From Megascapheus bottae (Eukaryota; Chordata; Mammalia; Rodentia; Geomyidae), in NCBI GenBank assembly GCA_024803745.1, contig JANJXV010000006.1, positions 41,223,501 to 41,287,500 of the forward strand: a stretch of DNA of 64,000 bases, read 5' to 3'. Of the stretch, positions 55,377 through 64,000 are shown piece by piece. Positions within the stretch are counted from its first letter, which is position 1, and every line of letters begins with the position of its first letter. Position numbers and translations under genes: made by a program. Under the pieces are notes generated by a model, which saw only the letters and a list, made by a program, of their open reading frames with translations, ran no database searches and was not told the DNA's origin.

Positions 55377-55666
55377 ATACAAGTTAATTGTTCAGGACAG
55401 AACAGCTATGGATGGATGTGCCTTAGGAAATGGCTGCAAAGGGCTGATATGGATGGATTTTCTCCTTCCAAAATTCCTTTCTTTCAGCCCATATCTCACA
55501 ATGAGATCATAGTTGATGGTGGAACCTTTAGGAGATAATAAGGTTAAGGAAGTTGAGGTGTCTATGGTGGGATTAGTGTCCTCCCGAGAAGAAACATCAA
55601 ATGAATGGATTCTCTCTCCTCCTCACCTCCATGTCCCCACCCTATCAGAAAACAGGGGTAAAAATA

Positions 55667-55667
<1 letters not shown>
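55377..55667. other. Unique sequence, no gene seen
   Basis: Part of a 100-codon frame that depends on the microsatellite. Confidence 0.5.
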
Positions 55668-55704
<37 letters not shown>

Positions 55705-55722
55705 CGTGCATGCGCACACGCA
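55668..55722. repeat. (GT)n microsatellite with GCGTGCATGCGC end
   Basis: About 16 GT units followed by alternating purine-pyrimidine text, a Z-DNA-prone tract. Confidence 0.93.
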
Positions 55723-55730
55723 TGTGCATA

Positions 55731-56165
55731 CCCACACAGGTGCCAGTTTGGGGGCTTGAACTTAGGCTCTGCTTGCTATCTTTTAGCTATTTTTTGTGCC
55801 AGTCCTAGGGCTTGAACTCAAGGCCTGAGCACTGTTCTTGGGCTTTCCTTAAGGTTAGTGCTCTACCACTTGAGCCACAGCACCACGCCTGGCTTTTTCT
55901 ATGTATGTGATACCTAGGAATTGAATGTGGGTCTTTTGCATGCTAGGGAAGCACTCTACCACTTGGCCAAACTCCCAGCCCATCTTTTAGCTTTTTGGCC
56001 CAAGATAAGTGCTTTAATGATTGAGCCACAACTCCACTTCGAGCTTTTCTGCTGGTTAATTAAAGAGCCTCACAGACTTTCCTGCCTAGGCTGGCTTTGA
56101 ATCACAACTTCAGATCTCAGTCTCCTAAGTAGCTAGGATTTCTAGTGAGCGACTAGCACCCAACT
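55731..56165 (-). mobile_element. SINE, B1/Geo, split by another SINE
   Basis: Minus-strand dimer interrupted at about 55791-55979. The word ATCTTTTAGCT flanks the insertion on both sides. Confidence 0.85.
55791..55979 (-). mobile_element. SINE, IDL-Geo-like, nested in a SINE
   Basis: Near-complete minus-strand dimer with an 11-bp or longer flanking duplication. Confidence 0.9.
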
Positions 56166-56195
56166 CCTGTTGGCATCATGACCTTCCATGCTCCA

Positions 56196-56765
56196 AGACT
56201 GTGGGAAGCAATGGAATTCTATGCTTCCGTCAGAGAGGACGACATTGCCCCATTTGTAAGGAAATGGAAAGACTTAGAAAAACTCATATTAAGTGAAGTA
56301 AGCCAGACTCAAAGGACCTTAGGCTCAGTGGTTTCCCTCATTTGTCATAATCAGTAGAAACCTTGTACTCTCCTAGCAGAGATTTACAATAGAACAAAAC
56401 CTAGATACATAAGGCCATACAGTGTGATACTAAATGAAAAGACCTCCAGGATATAGAAACAAAAGCCATATAATGAGTGATTGTTGTCCTTAATGTACTA
56501 TGTTATCTCTCATCTCTTTTGCTGTCCCTTGCTTATCTCATATTGTTTCAGTATTTCACCTTGTTATCTGATATATTGGATATATGTGTTTTTGGTTATT
56601 TGAAATTGAATAGGGAAGGGGAAAACAAGATGAGGGGCAGGGATGGGGGGAGGGAAATGGGGACCAAGACATGAGAAAGGTATCAATGTATGTGAAGTAA
56701 TGCACCCTCTATCTGTTGAATATAATGTAACCCTTCTATTAATTACAATAAAAATATATATGAAA
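56196..56765 (+). mobile_element. L1, 5'-truncated 3' end
   Basis: Last ORF2 codons (AATGGAATTCTATGCTTCC onwards) and full 3' UTR ending in AATAAAAATATATATG. Flanks AAGACTGTGGGAAG and AAAACTGTATGAAAG may be a mutated duplication. Confidence 0.88.
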
Positions 56766-58335
56766 AAACTGTATGAAAGCTAATTTTTATGATCTCAATT
56801 CCCCTTTAGGTGATATCTTGTTATCTGAGCTGAGTAATAACAGCCTTAGAGGAATAGCCCAAACTGTACACGAAATATCAGAGAGCAAGATGAGAAACAT
56901 CATCAGCAGAGCTTTGGGGACCCCCACATTTAAGGCAGGGCAGGATACAAATATCTGGAGAAGATGCAGACAAGACCCCTGAGAGACAAGGGAGAGAGGG
57001 GGGAGAGGCTCCAAAAGGTAAGAGCTTTGAGGAAATTAGGAGAAGCACAATGCTGGGAAAAAACACCCCATTATCCCAGCCCCACTGGGCTGAGGACATC
57101 ATGAGATGCCACAGGGAGATACAGTCAGGTGAAAGAGAGAGGCACACAGCAGGTTGCAAGGAAATGTTCTGTTTTTCCTCTTCACCCTGTAGGGCTCCGT
57201 GTCTGGCTTTGGTTAGTCCAATTATAGGTCTAAGGCTGAGCTAGAAAATATCCCCAAAGCTCCTGTGTCAGCTGGTGCTGGAGCACACACTACTCCTGGA
57301 GACCACAGGAAAAGCAATGAATGCTTGCTTCCTTCACAGACTGTGTAGTAGGATTACTTAGACCTAAACGTGGTTTCACTGAGTCTGGAGGCCAGCCCCT
57401 GCTCCATCCTTTTGAATCAGGACCTCGATTTCCAGCTATCTCCTGCCATGGCCCTGTGATGCTGATCCTTACTTGCTTGCTTCCATGCTATATTAGCTTA
57501 AGTAAGTCCCTGATTTGTACCTTGGACACCTAGCTGCAGCCAAAGGCTATTCACCATCTCCTAGAAGCTCAAAGTTCAGGCTGCCTGAGGCCTGGCTGAC
57601 AGCAAGATGGGGCATGTCAGACAGAAGGCTCCCTTGCACTGTGATCTGGCCCATCTACTATGGGTCCCTGTGAGTTTCCTTTCCCTTCCTGCCTCTGCTC
57701 CATGCTAGCTCAGTCTGTTCTGTGCCCCTGCCCCTCTGCCTGGGGAGCCCCACACAGCATGAGGCCAGGGCAGTAGCACATATAACACTGTTATACATCC
57801 CTCTTGGTCTTTCTATACACCTCCACTCTGCTACCACAACGAGTGTCCTTTCATCACTCTTCCACAATATAAACAGGCAGATCAACCCATTTATCTCAAT
57901 CACCAGTCAGTAGAGAAAATGCAAACACTTAACAGTAAAGATGAGAGCTGTCTCCAGGCTGCAACCAAAGGTTTGCTGAAACTGACATCCCAAATCCCTC
58001 CACTGTATCATTCCCACCACATCCTCCCGCCCGCCCACCACAGCCCATCTCCTACCACTCCTCAGACCCTAATGGTCCCATCAGTGAATAAGCAATACGC
58101 TTGAAGCGAGGTTCCAGAACCAAGTTAAGCCCACACTGCCTGAGACCTGATCAGTGATAAATGATTGGGGATTGAGGACAATGCTGTGTCATTTATCACT
58201 CGGAGAACAGCTCTTCTTGATGTCAGCTCTTAAAAAAAATGTTTTTCAAGAAGACTTTTTTAAAAAGACCACAGGCAACACCATAGTCCAATCCTACAAA
58301 ATGCTTTGATATTCCTAGACAAAAGAAGCAATCCT
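56766..58335. other. Unique sequence, no gene recognised
   Basis: About 1.6 kb without recent repeats. The frame 56773-56982 follows a pyrimidine-rich stretch, but I cannot match it to a protein. An inverted repeat lies at 58153-58200. Confidence 0.4.
58153..58200. repeat. Inverted repeat, 12-bp arms, 24-base loop
   Basis: AGTGATAAATGA and TCATTTATCACT match perfectly as reverse complements. Confidence 0.88.
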
Positions 58336-58500
58336 AGGGCCAGGAGCGTGCCTGTTCGTGGTATAGTACTCGCCTAGCATGCACAAAGCCCTGGGTTCGA
58401 TTCCTCAGAACCACATCAACAGAAAAGGCTGAAAGTGGTACTGTGGCTCAAGTGGTAGAGTGTGAGCCTTGAAAAAAGCTCAAGGACTATGCCCAGGAGT
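58336..58500 (+). mobile_element. SINE, IDL-Geo-like, 3' end replaced
   Basis: The Geo half breaks off at ATGCCCAGGA and passes into a purine array. Confidence 0.85.
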
Positions 58501-58547
58501 AGAAGGAAGAGGAGTAGCAGGAGTAGCAGGAGGAGGAGGAGGAGGAG

Positions 58548-58594
<47 letters not shown>
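58501..58594. repeat. (AGG)n then (GACGAG)n array
   Basis: GTAGCAGGA and AGG units are followed by about 7 GACGAG hexamers, each with a CpG. Confidence 0.95.
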
Positions 58595-59057
58595 AATCCT
58601 AGCTAGTTAACCTCTGTCAACCTGAAGGTTAGACGAGTATATTGGGTCAAGTCTGCTAGATTCAGATGAGGTGGCACATAGCATCCCAAACCTGCCTGCA
58701 ACTAATTTCAAGACACATTAGATGTACACTGAGTCCTCTGCCACCATCTTCCCCAAACAGGGCCAGTGTGAAACTCAAACCAGGGCCTCTGCTGACAACC
58801 TGAGTCTTCAAAAGAATTGCATCTTCTTTGGTTCTTGCATTGTTCTAAATAACTTGTTTTTCTACTGTAGCTGAGGATGTATTCAGCTTGGAGAAAATGT
58901 AGTACATGTCTCTAGTGATGATATTTTATACAGATGCCCACCCTTCTATATATTCAGTATCTTCCTCCTTCCCTTAGTTATTCAGTTCCAGAAAAACAGA
59001 ACTCGTTGGGTCAGGCCAGTGATTGAAATATTTACATCTTTAAAAATGACATTTGAG
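58595..59057. other. Unique sequence, no gene seen
   Basis: Nothing recognised. Confidence 0.5.
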
Positions 59058-59263
59058 GAGGCTGGGAGTTTGGCCTAGTGGTAGAGAGCTTGCCTAGCAT
59101 GCACAAAAACCCAGGTTCAATTCCTCGGTACCACATACATAGAAAAAAGGCAAAAGTAGTGCTGAGGCTCAAGTGGTAGAGCTCTAGCCTTGAGAAAGTC
59201 CAAGGACAGTGCTCAGGCCCTGAGCTCAAGCCCAGGACTGGCAAAAAAAAAAAAAAAAAAAAA
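59058..59263 (+). mobile_element. SINE, IDL-Geo-like
   Basis: Near-consensus dimer with an A20 tail. Confidence 0.9.
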
Positions 59264-59269
59264 AGATGT

Positions 59270-59526
59270 TTAAGCCAGGCGTGGTGGCTCGATCCTCTAG
59301 ACCTAGCTACTCAGGAGGTTAAGATCTGAGGATCGCAATTCAAAGCCAACCTGGGAAATAAAGACAGTGAGACTCTTATCTCCAAGTAATCACCAGAAAA
59401 TGGGAAGTGAGGCTGTGGCACCAGGGGTAGGGTGGTAGCCTTGAGCTGAAGAGCTCGGGGACAGCGCCCAGGCCCAGAATTCAAGCCCCATGACTGACCA
59501 AAATAAAAGAAAAAGAAAAAAAAATG
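59270..59526 (+). mobile_element. SINE, B1/Geo
   Basis: Near-7SL start (AGCCAGGCGTGGTGGCTCGA), complete dimer with an A-rich tail. Confidence 0.9.
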
Positions 59527-59561
59527 AAATGATGCTTGGACAGCTTTCTCAAAAGCCAGTC

Positions 59562-59802
59562 ACCAGCTGGTGACTCATGTCTGTAATACTAGATATACAG
59601 GAGGCAGAAATCTGAGAATTGTGGTTCAAAGCCAGCCCAAGCAGGAAAGTACATGAGACTCTAAGTCCAATGAGCCACCAAAAATATCAGAAGTGGAGCT
59701 ATGACTCAAGTAGCAGAGCACTAGCCTTGAGTGAAAAAGCTAAGGGACAGCATCTAGGCCCTGAGTTCAAGCCCTAGCCCTAGCAGAAAAAAAATTAAAT
59801 AA
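59562..59802 (+). mobile_element. SINE, B1/Geo
   Basis: Complete dimer, more diverged than its neighbour. Confidence 0.85.
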
Positions 59803-60825
59803 GTAGAAAAAGCCAAGTATTACTAAGTACCTCCAATAGTCAGACCCATGGGCTTCTTCAGATTTTGCTATTGATCTTTCATGGCCCTATTTTCTTGGCC
59901 TCTTCCATAATCCTTAAATGGATAACAGTATGCAGAAATGTAGGTAACAAGACTCGTGTTGTCTGCCTTACTAAAGCACAGTTGTGCACACAAACATTCC
60001 AGTTACTTTTCTGAAGTCATGGGGCCAGAGACTCATTAACAGGGAAAATGACTCAAATGATGACAGAGAACATACCGCCCACTCTCTACAGGTAACAGTT
60101 GCCAAACACCATATTACAATAGAAGGGTGTCAGAGGAACACCAAGTCCCAATCCTGATTTGTGTCCTAGAGTCATTCTGGAACCTTGTTCTCACCCTATT
60201 TCACCTAATTCCTTTGTGGCAGAGAACACTGACTGCCCATCAGATAAGGCCAGGCTGAAGAGTCCTAATGAGAGACCTGGCAGCCCTGTCTAACAGCCCT
60301 GTATAGAACAGCCTGTCCTCCCCAGCCCACATCCTCTCCTCCCCCCAGAAATACCAGCAGTCCTCCACAGGCCACTCAGAGAATACAGACACCCATAGAC
60401 CTGTCAGCTAGATAGTCTGGGGCTGCTCAGATATATTGTTTCTGCTCATCGGAAGATGATGATGGTGCTTCTATTTCTACCAATGATAAGTAATTAATTT
60501 AGAATGCTTAAGATAAGCCAGACACCATCCCTTTGTTAGCAGCTTACCAAAGACAATGATGATTACTGCATTAATATCACTGTGGTTTCATGAAGAGTTC
60601 ACTTTTGGTTCTACAGACAGGTTTAAACAGCCAGTGAAAATGAGTGGAGGGAATAGTTGCTGAAGATTTGTGTATGCCAAAGAGATGGGAAAAGTTCAGC
60701 CCCAGGTCCATTTTCTGACCTTCTCTGCATTCTTCATCTTGCTTTCAGTCCCTTAATGTAAGTTTCTCAGAGATTATCCCTATAGCTTGGAGCCAAGTTC
60801 AACAACGTGAGAAGCTTTAGTGCTT
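59803..60825. other. Unique block, possibly constrained
   Basis: The part at 60430-60660 (AAGTAATTAATTTAGAATGC, ATGATTACTGCATTAATATC) has enhancer-like homeodomain words. No gene seen. Confidence 0.35.
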
Positions 60826-60913
60826 AGACCTCTCTGGCTTCAAGCCTTGATCCTCAGATCTCAGCCTCCTGAGTAACTAGGGCTACAGACCTGAGCCATT
60901 GACACCCAGCACA
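60826..60913 (-). mobile_element. SINE left-half fragment
   Basis: GATCCTCAGATCTCAGCCTC followed by TGAGCCATTGACACCCAGC. Confidence 0.8.
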
Positions 60914-61007
60914 AGATACACTATACAACCTGCCAAACAAGTGTACAGGGCAGAGTCCACCAAAGGATGGCATTTAGAGCCCTACCAATAGAATGATGGA
61001 TGCCAAA

Positions 61008-61122
61008 GAAGGACAGTGGGATCTGAGGATTGTGGTTCAAAGCAAGCCCAGGCAGAAAAGTTCCTTTGAGGCTTGTATCTCCAACTAACTAGCAGAAAAC
61101 TGGAAGTGATGTTGTGGCTCAT
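61008..61122 (+). mobile_element. SINE B1/Geo fragment
   Basis: From GGGATCTGAGGATTGTGG through the linker to TGTTGTGGCTCATT. Both ends are missing. Confidence 0.8.
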
Positions 61123-61214
61123 TTCTGCACCAACCATCACCATCCTTAATAATAATTTATTTTTATTCTCTGCAAGGTTATATCTTGATGACTTTTCATG
61201 TTTTTAAGTTACTG

Positions 61215-61650
61215 TAATAATAATGATAGCTAAAATTTATTGAGTCCTGGCTATGTAGTCCTACTTTCTAAATATTTAGTGAATAAACCTAGTTATGGTT
61301 TATAAAAACCCTAGAAGCCAATACAGTTCTTCTCATTGTGTGTGGGAGGGCAGGTACTGGGGCTTGGCCTCAGAGCCTACTATCTCACTTGGCCTTTCCA
61401 CTCAAAGTTGGATCTTTACCATTGGGGCCATACCTTGACTTCCAGTTTTTTGCTGGTTAATTGAAGTTAAGAATATTTGGGACTTTCCTAATCAGGCTGG
61501 TTTTGAATCTTGATCTTCAAATCTCAGGATGTCAAGCATGAGTCACTTAGTGCTCAGCTTAGTTCTTTTCATCTTTTAATATGAACAACACAACATAATG
61601 CTTCCTTAGACAACTTGGTTGAGATCTTGCCCAAGACCATATAGCTAAGG
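61215..61650 (+). mobile_element. MIR-like relic, split by a SINE
   Basis: AATGATAGCTAAAATTTATTGAG (core words TAGCTAAAATTTATTGAG) before and TGCCCAAGACCATATAGC after the SINE match the two ends of a MIR-type element. Confidence 0.65.
61342..61558 (-). mobile_element. SINE, B1/Geo, nested in MIR
   Basis: Flanked by AGTTCTTCTCAT and AGTTCTTTTCAT, a 12-bp duplication with one mismatch. Confidence 0.85.
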
Positions 61651-61659
61651 ACGTAGTCT

Positions 61660-62300
61660 CCCATTAGCCATGTCAGGGAAGAGCAATATAGCAGTACATG
61701 TGATTGAATGATCCATTTCTTCAGAAATAACATGGTGAGATTATGCCCAGACGAGAAAAAGAAAAGTGGGACTCACGGAAAATTTATTAGATTTCCTTAT
61801 CTAATAAATTAAAACAGCAATTGAAATTACTGCTGATGACAGAACTTCCTGACCAAAATCAATATCTATCTCAATGAGCAATGTTTGGCTATTCTCAGTC
61901 TAATCAAGACAAGCAGAAACCTGAATGACATCAGCTGTGGTCAGAGTCAAACGAGCCCTCTGCTTCATCAGGCCCCAGGGACTCCTGCAATTTGATTCAC
62001 CTTTAGCTGAGAGAAAGTTGCAGGGGCCTTTTCTCCTGCTTTCCATGGGCCTCCACCTTTCATCTTTGATCACGTAGCCTGGAGACATGACGGAATAATA
62101 GATGTCATTGATTTCCTGAAGTTGGATCTGCCTGGGATACTGAGACCACATCACCCCACAAGCACAAGCATTGCTTTGCAATTCAAAGGGGCCTGAATCA
62201 TCAGTAAGCCACTTATTTCAACGATAAAAGGGTACAGGGGCTATTTAAGAAATAATATCAAAAATTATTCAAATCTCAAGAAATAAATGAATATTTAAGT
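61660..62300. other. Unique block, candidate conserved non-coding DNA
   Basis: About 600 bp without repeats. It contains a strong AT-rich inverted repeat (61781-61810) and high-complexity text. A 93-codon minus frame (61900-62181) is open, but I recognise no domain and no splice context. Confidence 0.4.
61781..61810. repeat. Inverted repeat, 12-bp arms
   Basis: AATTTATTAGAT and ATCTAATAAATT around a 6-base loop. Confidence 0.9.
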
Positions 62301-62385
62301 ATAGGATGATCAAATGTCTCGAATTAGACTTAATGTAGCAAGATTACCCAAAAACATCTCATAATCAAACTGTCAAAAATTAAAG

Positions 62386-62625
62386 ACAGGCCAGGTGCTG
62401 GTTATTGATACCTGCAATCCTAGCTACTCAGGAGACTGAAATCTCAGGATCATGGTTCAAAGCTAACACTGGCAGAAAAGTACTTGAGAGACTCATAGCC
62501 AATTAACCACTCAAAAATTAATTGCAGAACTGTGGTTCAAAAATGGTAGAACACTAGACTTAAGCAAAAAGAGTTCAGGAACAGCACTCAGGCCCTGAGT
62601 TCAAGCCCCAACAAAAAAAAATTAA
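62386..62625 (+). mobile_element. SINE, B1/Geo
   Basis: Complete dimer with an A9 and AAAAAT tail. Confidence 0.85.
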
Positions 62626-62769
62626 AAAATAAAAAATGAAGAGAAGATACTAGAAACTGTAAAAAAAAAGGTTGGGGGTGGAAAAAATCTGGGAGAACAT
62701 AAGAGAAGTGGTGACATTGTCCAAAAAAATGTGCTTGTTACTTAATTTTTTTAACTAACTGAAAGAATA

Positions 62770-63365
62770 AAAGAACCAATTAACATATAAGGAAGGTCGA
62801 ATGTACACAGACCTCATTCAGAAACCTCACAAGTCAGGACACAGCCATTACTCATGTTGGGATTATAGAATGAAAACGGGCAGCTCCTCAACAAGGTTAA
62901 ATATGGGTATGACCCAGAGCTGCCACTCAATAAGTGGAAATCGGCACATGTCCACACAAAAGCATGAAGTGAGTGTCTACCACAATACTCCCACATCAGC
63001 CAAAATAGAAACGTCCAAGTGTTTGTTAACTGAAGCTGAAGGTTATATCCATAGGATAGAATATTGAACAATAGAAAGGAATGAAGTGTTGATACATGGC
63101 CAGAACAGAAAGGAACCTTGAAAACATTGTGCTAAGTAAAATCCACATACAAACTGCCACATATTATATGATCCCATTTATATATAAAATATTCAGAACA
63201 GGCAAATCCATAGAAGCAGAAAGTAATTGAATGGTCGCCTGAGGCTGAGGAATCCAGAATGGAAAGCGGTAGAGCTTTCTTTTGGGTGCTAATCAAACAA
63301 TGATCATGGTGATAACTGCATAGCTCTGTGAGGATACTATCATTGAATTATTCACTTTAAACATA
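62770..63365 (+). mobile_element. Old L1 3' region (L1M-type)
   Basis: GAAAGGAATGAAGTGTTGAT, ACCTTGAAAACATTGTGCTA, CACATATTATATGATCCCAT and CAGGCAAATCCATAGAAGCA follow the order of ancient L1 ends closely. Confidence 0.85.
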
Positions 63366-63371
63366 TGGATT

Positions 63372-63572
63372 GAGCTGGGCACAGTAGTGTGTACTTGTCA
63401 TTCTAGCTACATAGGAAAACAGGAAGCTCATGGGCCAGATTTGCCCTGGCAAAACATAAGATCTTATTCCCATTTACAAAGCAAACACCAAAAAGTGCTA
63501 TGACACAGTGGTAGAATGTTTGTCTAGCAAGTTCAAAAATCTCTGAGTTTAAATCTGGGTACCACAAAAAAA
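63372..63572 (+). mobile_element. Diverged SINE with tRNA-like unit
   Basis: GGGCACAGTAGTGTGTACTT (B1-like start) followed by GACACAGTGGTAGAATG and GAGTTTAAATCTGGGTACC (tRNA-like unit). Confidence 0.6.
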
Positions 63573-63592
63573 GAAATTGTGAATTGCATGGT

Positions 63593-64000
63593 GTTGCGGT
63601 CTGAATATGTCCCCAAGAATTCATGTGCTAAAACGTAATTGTCTAACTGTAACCCCTCTATCACCTTTATTCTAACAATATAGTTAAATCATTAATTAAT
63701 GGCCAATGAAACAATGTTAAGAAGGAATCTTTAGGATAAAGGCATGAGGATTGCACTTATAAGTGGGATCAATGCCCTTAAGAAAGGGCTGGAAGACTGG
63801 GTGGGCCCATTTTGACTTTCACCTTCCTGCCATGTAAAGACCCAGCAACAAGGCCCCAACAAAGGACCATATTAAAAGCAGAGATCAGGGTTCCTACTAG
63901 ACACAGAAGTTGCTGGGGCCTTTATCTTGGACTATTTGCATCCATGCCTGTGAGAAATATATTTATATTACACATTACTCAGTTTGGGATATTTTCTTAT
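63593..64000 (+). mobile_element. MLT1-type MaLR LTR, runs off the edge
   Basis: GCGGTCTGAATATGTCCCCA, GTGGGATCAATGCCCTTA, GCCATGTAAAGACCCAGCAA, ATCTTGGACTATTTGC and CTGTGAGAAATATATTTATA follow the MLT1 order. The last part lies outside the window. Confidence 0.85.

Noticed and set aside
56773..56982. Possible exon after a pyrimidine tract ending in AG
   Set aside because: No donor site, no recognisable protein, and the frame begins in the flank of an L1 insertion.
1..64000. Primate Alu as the source of the 'GGCTCACGCCTGTAATCC' SINEs
   Set aside because: The resemblance comes from shared 7SL ancestry; the rest of each element (CCAATTAACCACCAGAA linker and Geo half) is not Alu.
1..64000. Bacterial or phage system, operon or toxin locus
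   Set aside because: SINEs, L1s, MaLR LTRs and endogenous retroviruses throughout; no prokaryotic gene density or ribosome-binding pattern.

Overview
This is a gene-free stretch of a mammalian nuclear genome, most likely rodent. Two dimeric SINE families fill it. One has a tRNA-like left half, the other a 7SL/B1-like left half, and both share the same right half. This matches my memory of IDL-Geo and related SINEs of Geomyoidea (kangaroo rats, pocket mice, pocket gophers), so a Dipodomys-like species is my best guess. That is recognition from memory, not a database hit. L1 elements, MIR relics, a MaLR LTR at the right edge and many (CA)n tracts also fit a placental mammal. I see no exon, tRNA, rRNA or CRISPR array that I can defend; the longest open frame is 137 codons. 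The window is intergenic or deep intronic.

Layout. 1-10 kb: old diverged repeats, a MaLR-like LTR, a MIR, several SINEs, and a unique block at 8.84-9.69 kb that reads like conserved non-coding DNA. 10.3-13.2 kb: two young 5'-truncated L1 copies, each with a 16-bp target duplication. 13.5-19.5 kb: a 6-kb endogenous retrovirus on the minus strand, inserted into a (CA)n microsatellite. It has paired LTRs, a proline-tRNA-type primer site, a polypurine tract, a short broken gag start and an env-TM relic, and a solo LTR of another family sits inside it. 19.5-31 kb: SINEs, microsatellites, unique blocks, and a second solo LTR at 30.4 kb with a 6-bp duplication. 31-36 kb: antisense L1s, one carrying a SINE and one splitting a SINE. 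36-49 kb: dense SINEs, a 170-bp polypurine array grown from a SINE tail, a consensus CTCF motif at 39.67 kb, and a conserved-looking block at 43.7-44.7 kb. 49-53 kb: a long L1 with reverse-transcriptase motifs, broken by at least five SINEs. 53-64 kb: more SINEs, an L1 3' end, unique blocks, an old L1M end and an MLT1-type LTR running off the edge.

Nothing here works as a gene set. What the sequence records is a layered history of insertions: MIR and L1M first, then MaLR, then Geo-type SINEs and rodent L1, then the ERVs. Target duplications and interruptions order these events. Possible functional DNA is limited to a few unique blocks with palindromes or homeodomain-like AT-rich motifs and one CTCF-like site. 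I found no convincing new biological system. The best leads are the shared right SINE half with tRNA-like boxes, the LTR that lost its TATA box, a possible short templated patch inside a SINE, and the palindrome-bearing unique blocks.
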